A DNA stretch of 50,682 nt from a virus, in IMG/VR virus record IMGVR_UViG_3300044846_004303, positions 1-50,682 of that record; one strand, given 5' to 3'. Shown here piece by piece: positions 7,635 to 15,999 of the stretch; position 1 is the stretch's first letter, and the number at the start of each line of letters is the position of its first letter. A program made the position numbers and the translations under genes. The notes beneath the pieces are model-generated. The model worked only from the letters and a program-made list of their open reading frames with translations, ran no database searches and had not been told where the DNA came from.

Positions 7635-8486
7635 TTATGATAGTAAATGATAGTATTCTTGGAAGTGTTTAATTCTATCAGGTAAGCCTATAGTTCCACC
7701 ATTAACTCTTTTAGTTACAGCAGTTACTGTTGCGACATCAGCTCCTTTATCACAAATAGACCAAAGTTTGTTCGAATCAAAGAAAAATGCTGCTGAAGCC
7801 AATGGATATTTTGTTGCAACTAAATCAGGATTAGCGACTGTATCTTCACCGATAAATTTAGCAAAGTTTGTATAATTGTCTTTTCCAGTTAATTGAATAT
7901 ATCCTCTGCCACGAAATTTGTAACCTTCTCCTGTTGACTCAGGTCCGTTACCCATTCTTCCACCATAAACTTTACTAGCAATCTTTTGAGGATTTTTAGC
8001 GTAAGGACCTGCAGCAGCTTCATTAATAAAATATTTTCTGAAAGTTCCTGCTAACCCTTTTGCGGAATAATTTAAATTCTCTTGGGTTGCCTTAAATCCA
8101 CCACTTTCATGACCACATTGTGCCAAGAAGTGAGCTAATCTAAGTGAGTTAGTTATGTTGAATTTTTTTGCTGTTTCAGGAATTTGTGCAATTACTGAAT
8201 CGGGAATATGACCCTTTAACTTTTCTAATTTAAAACCACTATTAGATGGAATAGATGTTGATACTACAGGAGCAACAGGTGCAGGTTCTGTAATAACTTG
8301 TTGAGTTGGGAACATTTTACTCCACGTACCTTCACCGACAAGTCCGTCAGCCGCTAAGTCGTGGTCTATTTGCCATTTTTTAACGGCTTTTTCTGTTCCA
8401 GGCCCAAAAACGCCATCAGCGCCAAGACCCAATTTTTCTTGGAGTTTTTTTACGTCTTCTCCTTTAGACCCAATTTTTAATAGCAT
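7635..8486 (-). CDS. endolysin: peptidoglycan-binding domain plus GH19 chitinase-like lysozyme
   Basis: 283 aa. Residues about 1-60 are a PG_binding_1 domain (GSKGEDVKKLQEKLGLGADG, FGPGTEKAVKKWQ). A Pro/Val linker follows (about 65-85), then a GH19-type catalytic domain with the acid in GHESGGF, the NYSAKGL segment and the hallmark RGRGYIQLTGKDNY. It hydrolyses the glycan backbone of peptidoglycan in the periplasm at lysis. No signal peptide, so a holin is needed; candidates are the small two-TM proteins at 1713, 13023 and 13796. A TATTTATA box 19 nt upstream marks late expression. Usual length for this two-domain type. Confidence 0.93.
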   Translation of the reverse strand: MLLKIGSKGEDVKKLQEKLGLGADGVFGPGTEKAVKKWQIDHDLAADGLVGEGTWSKMFPTQQVITEPAPVAPVVSTSIPSNSGFKLEKLKGHIPDSVIAQIPETAKKFNITNSLRLAHFLAQCGHESGGFKATQENLNYSAKGLAGTFRKYFINEAAAGPYAKNPQKIASKVYGGRMGNGPESTGEGYKFRGRGYIQLTGKDNYTNFAKFIGEDTVANPDLVATKYPLASAAFFFDSNKLWSICDKGADVATVTAVTKRVNGGTIGLPDRIKHFQEYYHLLS

Positions 8487-8505
8487 AGTAATTTACGTTT
8501 ATTAC

Positions 8506-8513
8506 TATAAATA
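8506..8513 (-). promoter_or_regulatory. TATTTATA late-type promoter box of the endolysin gene
   Basis: Exact TATTTATA on the minus strand, ending 19 nt before the ATG at 8486. Confidence 0.55.
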
Positions 8514-8541
8514 CTTTTTAATTAAAAGATTTCTTAATTTA

Positions 8542-9645
8542 TTATGATTTTGGTCTTAAAACTGCTAATGCTTCAGGGTAAGATTTGTCTAAAACCTTCT
8601 CGTCTTTACCTTTATAAGGTATATTTTGTAGAATATATCTAATTGCATTTAAACCTGAAACTCTTTTATCTTCTGCGTCAACAATAACCCATGGGTGATT
8701 AACTGTGGACGTTTTATCGAATAGTTTTTCTTTAAATTCTGTAAATCTATCCCATAAATCTTGCATTTTAGAATCGTTTGGCGAATATTTCCAATATTTT
8801 AATGGAGATTGTTGTCTAATATCAAATCTTCTTTTTTGTGTTCCTTTGTCAATTGAAAACCATAATTTAAAAAGGTAATCTCCTTCTTTAACCAAATCCA
8901 TTTCAAATCCTTCTACATTCTTCATAAAATCTTCATATTCTTCAGGACTACCATACCCCATCACTGGCTCAACTAAACCTCTATTATACCAACTTCTATC
9001 AAATAGATTAATCATTCCTGGTTTAATTTCTTTTTTATATCTGTTCCACCAATCTTTTCTATCTTCAGGAGTTGGGACTCCCAATGCAATAATATTGTAA
9101 TATCTTGGATTAAGGTTTTCGGTAAATTTTTTAATTGTACTTCCTTTACCAGCAGAATCTCTACCTTCAAACACAATAATTACAGTTCTATTTGATTCCT
9201 TCAACCATTCTTGCATTTTTAATAGCTCTACTTGTAATTCAAATATTTCTTTTCTATATACCTTTTTAGGTACAATCGATGGCTCCTCAACTTCAAATCC
9301 GTAGTCATCATCCGAGTCAGGGCCATAACCTGTTTTATCTCTTAATTTTAATGATGAAATAATTTTGTTAAAATACTCTTCAACGTTTTTCTTTTTATCT
9401 CCTTTTTTAAGTAATACTGTTTTAAGGCCTCTTTCTAGTAAATGAAAATCGATAATTTGAGATGTCCCCATGTTTGTGATTTCTACCAACATTTTTTCAA
9501 TATTTTTAGAATATAATCTAAGATATTTTAATACTTCCACAGCTTTTTTCAAATTAACATTCATTTGTTCATTTGAATCTTCCTGTTCTGAAACTATTTT
9601 CATTACCGACAATATTCTATCTAATTCTTCATTAAGGACTGACAT
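8542..9645 (-). CDS. ppk2: polyphosphate kinase 2 (PPK2) with N-terminal virion-tag-like extension
   Basis: 367 aa against about 230-300 for ordinary single-domain PPK2. Residues about 130-360 carry the PPK2 signatures: ELLKMQEWL, Walker A EGRDSAGKG (160-168), the lid NPRYYNIIALGVPTPEDR, Walker B LFDRSWYNRGLVE (214-226), and SPLKYWKYSPND. PPK2 enzymes transfer phosphate between polyphosphate and nucleotides, usually regenerating NTPs/NDPs. Residues 1-125 are extra: LNEELDRILSVMKIVSEQ fits the recurrent tag, followed by a helical, then acidic linker (DSDDDYG). The late-type box at 9663 agrees with expression together with virion genes. All catalytic motifs look intact. Packaging is inferred. 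Confidence 0.93.
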   Translation of the reverse strand: MSVLNEELDRILSVMKIVSEQEDSNEQMNVNLKKAVEVLKYLRLYSKNIEKMLVEITNMGTSQIIDFHLLERGLKTVLLKKGDKKKNVEEYFNKIISSLKLRDKTGYGPDSDDDYGFEVEEPSIVPKKVYRKEIFELQVELLKMQEWLKESNRTVIIVFEGRDSAGKGSTIKKFTENLNPRYYNIIALGVPTPEDRKDWWNRYKKEIKPGMINLFDRSWYNRGLVEPVMGYGSPEEYEDFMKNVEGFEMDLVKEGDYLFKLWFSIDKGTQKRRFDIRQQSPLKYWKYSPNDSKMQDLWDRFTEFKEKLFDKTSTVNHPWVIVDAEDKRVSGLNAIRYILQNIPYKGKDEKVLDKSYPEALAVLRPKS

Positions 9646-9662
9646 AATTTTAAATCTTTAGT

Positions 9663-9691
9663 AATAAATAGGCAGTTTGATTGTATTTATC
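9663..9691. promoter_or_regulatory. divergent pair of late-type boxes
   Basis: TATTTATT on minus (9663-9670, 17 nt before the PPK2 ATG) and TATTTATC on plus (9684-9691, 19 nt before ATG 9711) lie back to back in a 65-bp intergenic region. Confidence 0.5.
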
Positions 9692-9710
9692 TATACCAAG
9701 ATACTATAAA

Positions 9711-10205
9711 ATGAATAAGCTATTACTTATCATTGCCTGCGGCATATTAACCACACTTCCGCACAATGAGATAAAACAATCCAAAGAAATATGGATTGAA
9801 TCTGTAACCAACAAGATTCAAGTTGGGAACCTTGCAGGTAATCGTAATCTAGAATTCGGAGTTAAAAACGTTGTTGAAGAATTTCTACAAGAAAAAGATT
9901 TTGAACTTAATCCAGAATCAAAGGATAAAGTTGCAATTGACATCGTTTATTTAGATGTTCTAAAAACCAAATCAAACATTTCCGTTTTTCACAAAAACGC
10001 AGAATCCGTTGTAATCCGACTTAAAGGTACATTAAAACACGACGGAAAAAAAATCAAAGAAGTTATTGTTGAAGAGGAATCTTCAGAAATATCAATGTCA
10101 ACATTGGCAATTGATAATGGTGGTAATTTTAACCAGCAATCATTAAGTAACGCGTTAAAAAAATCTAGTAACAAATTGGTTAATAAATTATTTGAAATAA
10201 AATAA
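9711..10205 (+). CDS. putative exported protein with N-terminal signal
   Basis: 164 aa. The ATG at 9711 gives MNKLLLIIACGILTTLPHNE, a signal-peptide-like start; the Cys at residue 10 could be a lipobox but the hydrophobic core before it is short. The mature part is alternating beta/alpha (VAIDIVYLDVLKTKSN, ESVVIRLKGTLKHDGKKIKEVIVEEESSE), resembling small Bacteroidetes envelope proteins. It is first in a plus-strand run of exported or membrane proteins, 1 nt from the next gene. Function unknown. Confidence 0.7.
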   Translation: MNKLLLIIACGILTTLPHNEIKQSKEIWIESVTNKIQVGNLAGNRNLEFGVKNVVEEFLQEKDFELNPESKDKVAIDIVYLDVLKTKSNISVFHKNAESVVIRLKGTLKHDGKKIKEVIVEEESSEISMSTLAIDNGGNFNQQSLSNALKKSSNKLVNKLFEIK

Positions 10206-10206
10206 A

Positions 10207-12318
10207 ATGAAAAAACTTTTAACAATAGGACTTTTACTATTGTCCTTAACATCATTTAGTCAAATTAAATTTAAGTTCCCTGACACAAGAGTTCTTACCG
10301 ATATTAACGGTGGAGTTATTAATAGAGGAGACCAATTTGATGTTATAGTCCATGCCAATGGTAATGGTGACGCAGTTACAAGACAGTTAATGTTTGATTT
10401 CCAATATGACCAAACAAACTTTGAGGTAGTTTCAGTTAATCACACTGGTACAGGAGGTAACGGAGGGGTTTTCCCACAAGGTTCAAACATACAGTTATCA
10501 TGGCAAAATTATCCTGGATATGGTTATGCTGGAAATACAACGAATACTAACGGTACTGTAAGATATACATCAGGTTTATCGTACACATATAATTTAACAA
10601 GTTCTAATGCACTTCTAAGGGCTACTTTAACTTGGGCAACAGCTTTGGCAATGCCTTTTACTTCTTACTCTCAAATGTTAGTTGTAAGACTTAGATTAAA
10701 AGCGGCATCCACCGCAAATTCATTTAATCCTGTTAAATTAAACTTTGTTGCAGGATGGAATGGACAAGGTGTTGGAGTTCCAACATTTATGGATACACCA
10801 TTATCAACTGAAGTTATTATAGACCAAAACACAGGTAAACTTGTAACTGCTAAAGTTGATGTTAGTTCTAATTTACTTGCACTATCAGATGTTAAAGTTT
10901 CTTTTAGAGATACGATTAGTAATGTAAGTCAATCATTTAACGTACTATCTAATGGTAATGTTGATATTACTCAATCATTATTATCTGAAAACAAAGTTTA
11001 TGAAGTGACTGTAATGCACAACACGGACAAAACAAATGCAATTTATAACGGAGCAATTACAATATCAGATTTTACAACCGCACAAGGGGAATTTACATCA
11101 ATGGGATTAGATGGTAGTAACGGTCAGATATTAAAAACAGGTCAATCTTTATACACAGCAGATATTAATAGAAATAAAATTATTGATGGAGGAGACCTAC
11201 CAAGATTATTAGGTCAAGTGGTTGGATTAGATACACTTGTAACTGTTCCTTCAGGATACGTTATTGGTAGTAATCAGTACACAAGTTTACCAACTTGGAG
11301 GTCAACAGATGCAACTACAATTGGTGGACAAGTTGAATGGTGTGTTGTTAATATAAACTCTTATAGTCAAAATATTTCAAAAATTAGTATTGATTTAAGA
11401 GAGTTTAACGGAACTAATATTTTACCTGAAAACATTAAAAGTTTACAATTATTTGACTTATATACAGGCCCTATTGAGTTTGATAGTAAAGATGGTACAT
11501 GGGCTTATTATAAAATACCTTCAGCGATTTCAAATATATCATTAACAACATTTGCTCCTTATGTTAGAAATATGGGTAATAATGAGTATGGGGTTAAAGC
11601 TGAGTTTGAATTTAATAACTCTCCAAGTAATTCATGGGGCTCAATAACAACAACAAACTGGAAAGATATTACATACCCTAAAACATATCTTAAAACAGAT
11701 GTATTAGGAACAAATAAAATTGTTGATTTAAAATACCTTTTATGGGGTGATGTAAATCGTTCACATTCTTCACAAGTTGTAACTAGTTCAAATGGTACAA
11801 GTACGGTTCAAACAAATGCTGTGAATAGTTTAATGACTAATATGGCGTTTAGAACTATGGCGATACAATCAACATCGTTTATTAATACACCAAATGAAAT
11901 TTTATCAATCGATGTTAATCTATCTAATGTAACAGTAACGTCAAATAATGTTGAAATACCCGTAACACTTAATACAAATGGAAATAGTGTTGGTGGATTA
12001 CAATTTGAATTTAATTACGACAACTCTAAAATCAAATTTGAAGAATTAAAATCAGAGGTTCCAAACTCTTGGTACATCTTTGTCAATTCAAAAGAAGGTA
12101 AAGTTAAATTCGGAGCGATTGACCAAAATAATAAAATCTCAATTAAGGGAAATTTAACACCATTCAAATTAAGATTTTCAACAATAGGAAGTGGTGTTGA
12201 TATTTTAACATCTGTTAAAGTTTCTCCAACAATGGATGCAAGTAGTTCCAATGGAACTCAATTAGGTATTAACTTGAATACTACACAAATAAAATTAACA
12301 GGATATAAAAATTTTTAA
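10207..12318 (+). CDS. secreted cohesin/dockerin-like protein
   Basis: 703 aa. Signal peptide MKKLLTIGLLLLSLTSFSQ with a typical flavobacterial cleavage site. Residues about 30-190 form a cohesin-like beta domain (QLMFDFQYDQTNFEVVSV). A second, clearer cohesin-like domain is near 565-695 (VEIPVTLNTNGNSVGGLQFEF, FKLRFSTIG). In the middle (about 315-340) DINRNKIIDGGDLPRLLGQ looks like a dockerin-type Ca loop, with a degenerate second one (GDVNRSHSS, about 515). No catalytic domain is seen. Cohesin/dockerin pairs mediate protein assembly on cell surfaces, so a self-assembling exported or surface scaffold is possible. Unusual for a phage. Confidence 0.75.
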   Translation: MKKLLTIGLLLLSLTSFSQIKFKFPDTRVLTDINGGVINRGDQFDVIVHANGNGDAVTRQLMFDFQYDQTNFEVVSVNHTGTGGNGGVFPQGSNIQLSWQNYPGYGYAGNTTNTNGTVRYTSGLSYTYNLTSSNALLRATLTWATALAMPFTSYSQMLVVRLRLKAASTANSFNPVKLNFVAGWNGQGVGVPTFMDTPLSTEVIIDQNTGKLVTAKVDVSSNLLALSDVKVSFRDTISNVSQSFNVLSNGNVDITQSLLSENKVYEVTVMHNTDKTNAIYNGAITISDFTTAQGEFTSMGLDGSNGQILKTGQSLYTADINRNKIIDGGDLPRLLGQVVGLDTLVTVPSGYVIGSNQYTSLPTWRSTDATTIGGQVEWCVVNINSYSQNISKISIDLREFNGTNILPENIKSLQLFDLYTGPIEFDSKDGTWAYYKIPSAISNISLTTFAPYVRNMGNNEYGVKAEFEFNNSPSNSWGSITTTNWKDITYPKTYLKTDVLGTNKIVDLKYLLWGDVNRSHSSQVVTSSNGTSTVQTNAVNSLMTNMAFRTMAIQSTSFINTPNEILSIDVNLSNVTVTSNNVEIPVTLNTNGNSVGGLQFEFNYDNSKIKFEELKSEVPNSWYIFVNSKEGKVKFGAIDQNNKISIKGNLTPFKLRFSTIGSGVDILTSVKVSPTMDASSSNGTQLGINLNTTQIKLTGYKNF

Positions 12319-12319
12319 A

Positions 12320-12676
12320 ATGAAAAAAACAATTATCGCATTAGTCTTAATCGTATTAGCGGGTTGTACAAAAATAGAATTACCTGAACCTGTAATAGTT
12401 GACTTAGGAGTTAAGTCAACGTCAACGGCAATTAAATCAATAAATCAAACTAATAACATTGTAACGGCAGTTTTTGAAACAACTGTTGGTTCAAAATATT
12501 CGGTACAAATCGTTCCTTTTGGAAGTGAAGAACCAGTTAAAAAAGATGGGTTCACGGCTAATGAATTGACAACTCAAAAAACTTACGACTTGTCAGGATT
12601 ACCTAAAAAAGACTACGATTTTATCTTCATCGACATTAATGGTAAAGAGGCGAAGTACCCAATCGTAATAAAATAA
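12320..12676 (+). CDS. small lipoprotein
   Basis: 118 aa. MKKTIIALVLIVLAGC is a clean type II signal peptide with lipobox LAGC (Cys16). The mature part (about residues 40-118) looks like one small beta-sandwich domain, with YSVQIVPFG, YDLSGLPKKDYDFIFIDING. It follows the cohesin/dockerin-like gene after 1 nt and so probably works with it in the envelope. Confidence 0.75.
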   Translation: MKKTIIALVLIVLAGCTKIELPEPVIVDLGVKSTSTAIKSINQTNNIVTAVFETTVGSKYSVQIVPFGSEEPVKKDGFTANELTTQKTYDLSGLPKKDYDFIFIDINGKEAKYPIVIK

Positions 12677-12699
12677 ACTAAAAATAAAAAACAAATTTT

Positions 12700-13017
12700 A
12701 TGTCAGAGGAAACACAAGACCACAATGACGGTACATGGTCAGGTCTTAAAAAAACAATCATTGGATTGGTCACAACTATCGTCTTAGGCGCTGGTGGTGT
12801 GGTTACAACTAAACTAATTGGTGGTGAAGAAGAAAAACCAGCAACACAACAAGCGGCACCTGTGATTAATATCAACAACACTCAAACTCAACAACAAGCT
12901 GCGGGTGGTGGAAAAACAATAATCATAAAAGAAAATTCTAGTGTACCTGCAACAGCGGCACCTAAACCTAAGAAGAAAGAAGGAGACGAATTTAAAGAAG
13001 AAGCTCCTAAATGGTAA
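12700..13017 (+). CDS. single-TM protein with Gln/Ala-rich tail
   Basis: 105 aa. A short polar N-terminus, then one TM with glycine-rich character (KTIIGLVTTIVLGAGGVVTT, about residues 17-37), then a long low-complexity tail rich in Q, A, N and K. No family recognised. Its stop overlaps the possible upstream start (13011) of the next membrane protein. A role in lysis or the envelope is conceivable. Confidence 0.65.
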   Translation: MSEETQDHNDGTWSGLKKTIIGLVTTIVLGAGGVVTTKLIGGEEEKPATQQAAPVININNTQTQQQAAGGGKTIIIKENSSVPATAAPKPKKKEGDEFKEEAPKW

Positions 13018-13022
13018 ATTAT

Positions 13023-13541
13023 ATGAAAGAAAGTACTGGTTTTAAAGAATTGTTAAATAAGATGATGACAAGAAGATGGTATATAACTGCCATGGTTCTT
13101 GGAGGATTCATGTTAATAATGGGAGGAATCTTTGCAGCCATCATGGGAAAAACTGCAATGGAAACTGAGTGGAAAGAACTTATGTTGTTATTGTTGGGTG
13201 CCTTTATTGGTTCATATGGTAAAATCATTGACTATTGGTTCAGTGATACAGACAAAGATAAAATGTTAGTTCAGAAAATGGACGAGGAGGACGGTATTTC
13301 ATTATCTAATACACAAGATATAAAAGACTCGACTCCATTACCAAGTAACGTAACAACACCACAAGTTAAAGTTGAGATAGACGAAGATGGTGACGGAACT
13401 ATGGATGGATATGATATTGATGGTGATGGTAAAATAGATGAATATTTTGACCACAGAAACTGTCAACACGTTTGGGGTGATGTGGACGGAGATGGCGACG
13501 AAGAGTGCGTAATCTGCGGAGCAATCAAACCAATCGAATAA
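13023..13541 (+). CDS. two-TM protein with Ca-binding-like repeats and a zinc-finger-like tail
   Basis: 172 aa from ATG 13023; an in-frame ATG at 13011 would add four residues and overlap the previous gene. Two TM helices (about residues 20-42 and 55-75) are followed by a cytosolic or periplasmic region with acidic loops DEDGDGTMDGYDIDGDGKIDE and DVDGDGDE, like EF-hand/thrombospondin-3 calcium loops. These enclose CQHVW and CVICG, a probable zinc knuckle. The TM part is holin-like in size and topology. The combination with metal-binding repeats is unusual; the role is unknown. Confidence 0.7.
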   Translation: MKESTGFKELLNKMMTRRWYITAMVLGGFMLIMGGIFAAIMGKTAMETEWKELMLLLLGAFIGSYGKIIDYWFSDTDKDKMLVQKMDEEDGISLSNTQDIKDSTPLPSNVTTPQVKVEIDEDGDGTMDGYDIDGDGKIDEYFDHRNCQHVWGDVDGDGDEECVICGAIKPIE

Positions 13542-13565
13542 ATAAAAAAATAAAATTGAGGAAAA

Positions 13566-13796
13566 ATGAAAAAAATTAACTTTCAAAAAATTGGTGATGT
13601 AATGTTTAAGGCATACTTGGGATTAGTCGGATTATGGCTTGCATTTGCATTATCAACACAAGTATTCTTTCTTTATTTGCAATTCACAAGTCAAGACGAA
13701 AGAATGAGAAACATTGTAAATGAGATAGAATGGAAAATAGACGGAACGTTCAAGGACAATCCTGATAATATTTGGTATGAAGGGGATAAGAAATAA
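13566..13796 (+). CDS. small single-TM protein
   Basis: 76 aa, one TM (YLGLVGLWLAFALSTQVFFL, about residues 17-36) followed by a charged C-terminal tail (DERMRNIVNEIEWKIDG). Overlaps the next gene by one base (TAATG). Part of a run of four small membrane proteins; unrecognised. Confidence 0.7.
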   Translation: MKKINFQKIGDVMFKAYLGLVGLWLAFALSTQVFFLYLQFTSQDERMRNIVNEIEWKIDGTFKDNPDNIWYEGDKK

Positions 13797-14005
13797 TGAT
13801 TAAAAAATTCTATCAAGAGTTTGAACAAGTAATCTTGTTTTGCTCAACAATCATCTATCTAATCGGGTTTATGTTCTATTTTAATAACGAAATGAGAACT
13901 ACAGATTGGATGGGACCTCTTTGGATTATACAGTTCTTTACATTAGGAACATTACTAGGTCTGTACAGTAGAAAGAAGGACTGGAGATGGCCTAAAAGAT
14001 ATTAA
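13796..14005 (+). CDS. small two-TM protein
   Basis: 69 aa, TM helices at about residues 10-30 (VILFCSTIIYLIGFMFYF) and 40-57 (GPLWIIQFFTLGTLLGLY), then a basic tail RKKDWRWPKRY. Start fixed by the TAATG overlap. Hairpin topology with a basic end is compatible with a holin or small accessory membrane protein. Confidence 0.7.
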   Translation: MIKKFYQEFEQVILFCSTIIYLIGFMFYFNNEMRTTDWMGPLWIIQFFTLGTLLGLYSRKKDWRWPKRY

Positions 14006-14012
14006 TCAACAT

Positions 14013-14729
14013 ATGAAAAAGATATTATTAATGGCGGGACTTTTAGTCTCAATGGCTTCCTATGGCCAAACTGTAGGTAAAACTCAGACAGAACAATATA
14101 AAGCATCTTTTGAGACCGCAATAGATATTAGTCGGTTTTTGGATTACGATGGACCACAAATACCAATACAAATATTAAAGGCGGGAATCTCAGACGAAAT
14201 GTATGAGATGTATCCTGAACTTAAAGAAAAAAGAGTTGGATTAGGGGTTGCGAATATTTCAATGGAATACCTTGAGAATCTTAATCGTTTTAAATTCACA
14301 GAAGATAAAACAGAAATTAAGAATAGAATGGTTAAGCAATTCCAAGCTTCACAATCGGGAATTTCTGAGAATAAATTAGACGGTAGAGGTAAAATTAATT
14401 TGGCACAATACTTCGTAACAATTGAGTGTTACGATTATTCTGTATCTGAAGATGAAACCGTCAATTTACAGAATGGGGTTAAAAATTTAATGGTTACCCG
14501 TATTGGTTTACAAGTAAGATTCACAAATGCAGAAACAGGAGTTGTATTTGGTGCGTCAGGATTAGGTGAAGCAAAGACAACAAGAGAACTAACTTTATTA
14601 TCAGATGCAACCGTAGACCCAATTAAATTTAATCAATCAACAATATCAATTGCGACTAAAAAAGCTCTTGATATTGCTTGTGCTAGAATCTTAGATAGGA
14701 TGATTAAAAAAGGAATTTACACCAAATAA
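14013..14729 (+). CDS. CsgG-like exported protein
   Basis: 238 aa. Signal peptide MKKILLMAGLLVSMASYGQ without a lipobox Cys, unlike classical CsgG. The mature sequence follows the CsgG family plan: GVANISMEYLENLNRFKFTEDK (about residues 75-96), then a long amphipathic helix with KQFQASQSG, a central YFVTIECYDYSV strand, a second block IGLQVRFTNAETGVVFGASG, and a closing helix ATKKALDIACARILDRM. CsgG forms the outer-membrane curli secretion pore; relatives occur in phage genomes. It directly precedes a putative outer-membrane barrel gene. Assignment is by pattern only. Confidence 0.65.
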   Translation: MKKILLMAGLLVSMASYGQTVGKTQTEQYKASFETAIDISRFLDYDGPQIPIQILKAGISDEMYEMYPELKEKRVGLGVANISMEYLENLNRFKFTEDKTEIKNRMVKQFQASQSGISENKLDGRGKINLAQYFVTIECYDYSVSEDETVNLQNGVKNLMVTRIGLQVRFTNAETGVVFGASGLGEAKTTRELTLLSDATVDPIKFNQSTISIATKKALDIACARILDRMIKKGIYTK

Positions 14730-14741
14730 GATACAATATAA

Positions 14742-15995
14742 TTGAAAGGTATAAAAATATTATTAATTATCTTATTTGTGGTTTTCCTCACCCACAGGTC
14801 ACAAGGACAGGTAGTGACTCAAACCTACCTGGACCCTTGTGATTTAAAAACCTATGTCGTATCAATACCAATTCAATCTACAACAGGGGTATTGGTTATT
14901 ATTAGAGGAACCTCCAAAATTTTTACGTATTCACAATTTACAAGTGGGGAAGTAGACAGATGGGTTAATTCAATATTCGCAACACCATGTCCATCAACAA
15001 CAGTAGTAACTCAAACAGTAGCGACAACAGTAACTCAGGCGGTAGCTGCGGCGGCTTCTTCAGCGGCATCATCGGCTGCAAGTTCTGCTGCTGGTTCGGC
15101 CGCAAGTTCAGCGGCATCCTCACAACCTCAATCCTCCTCGTCATCTTCATCTTCATCCTCCCAATCGTCATCATCTTCTGGGGAATCATCCTCATCAGAG
15201 GGTGGGTCTGGAGATTCAAAAGGAGAAACTTCAGAAAGTAAAAGTGAAGAAAAGAAAGAAGAAAAAAAATCTGACGAGAAAAAGAAAGAAGAAAAAAAGA
15301 AAGCGATTAGTGCAAACCCAATGTTATTTGCTTCAGACCTAACAACATCTCAAGGACCTAATATGAACTATGATGTTATTGCGTCATTTGGTGTTAGTAA
15401 ATCATCCATGGCGGGAAATGAAAGTTGGGGTGCAAATGCGATGGTTTGGAGTACGTTAAAACAATTCGCATTAAGTGGTGGATATACAAAAATGGATTTT
15501 AAAAACGGTAAGTTAGAATCAATTAATTCATATTCTATGACTGCTGCTTATTTGGACGGAAATTACATGAATCTTGTTGGATATACCCACATTATACCAA
15601 ATCCAAAATACGGAACATACGGTTATAACGTAGGAGCAATTACTTTATTGTTACAAGATAAAGAATTGGTTAATATAAAAACAGGAGAAATGAGAGACGT
15701 TTTAAATGTCTCATTTTCAACATCTTTGGTTGGGTTTTGGACTAAACCATTTCCTGTTAGTTCAAAGATAGTTTTATCACCACAAGTATTTGTTATGAAT
15801 TCACCAATAAGTTGGAATTCAAAAACTGGAGAAACAACAGTTAATCGACAATTTGGATTTTTAGTTGGTTCATCGTTTGATTATAAAATAAGTAAACGAT
15901 TTGGTTTAAGCCTAAACTATAAAGCTTCGGGTTCCACTCAAAAAGGAACACCGATTCTCAATAACTTCTTGATTGGTTCAAGATTAATGCTATAA
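14742..15995 (+). CDS. exported outer-membrane-type protein with Ala/Ser-rich low-complexity linker
   Basis: 417 aa from a TTG start at 14742; no ATG exists before the signal peptide, and the TTG start gives an intact one (GIKILLIILFVVFLTHRSQG). Residues about 95-175 are extreme low complexity: Ala/Ser repeats, then poly-Ser, then Lys/Glu. Residues about 190-417 have alternating amphipathic strands (GANAMVWSTLKQFALSGGYT; SMTAAYLDGNYMNLVGYTHI) ending FLIGSRLML, typical of an outer-membrane beta-barrel. Likely inserted in the host outer membrane or attached to the envelope. Partner candidate: the CsgG-like protein 12 nt upstream. Function unknown. Confidence 0.7.
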   Translation: MKGIKILLIILFVVFLTHRSQGQVVTQTYLDPCDLKTYVVSIPIQSTTGVLVIIRGTSKIFTYSQFTSGEVDRWVNSIFATPCPSTTVVTQTVATTVTQAVAAAASSAASSAASSAAGSAASSAASSQPQSSSSSSSSSSQSSSSSGESSSSEGGSGDSKGETSESKSEEKKEEKKSDEKKKEEKKKAISANPMLFASDLTTSQGPNMNYDVIASFGVSKSSMAGNESWGANAMVWSTLKQFALSGGYTKMDFKNGKLESINSYSMTAAYLDGNYMNLVGYTHIIPNPKYGTYGYNVGAITLLLQDKELVNIKTGEMRDVLNVSFSTSLVGFWTKPFPVSSKIVLSPQVFVMNSPISWNSKTGETTVNRQFGFLVGSSFDYKISKRFGLSLNYKASGSTQKGTPILNNFLIGSRLML

Positions 15996-15999
15996 GACT

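Noticed and set aside
14965-15241. Ser/Asn-rich and Leu-rich ORFs in other frames
   Set aside because: Shadows of the low-complexity Ala/Ser linker of the barrel gene at 14742.
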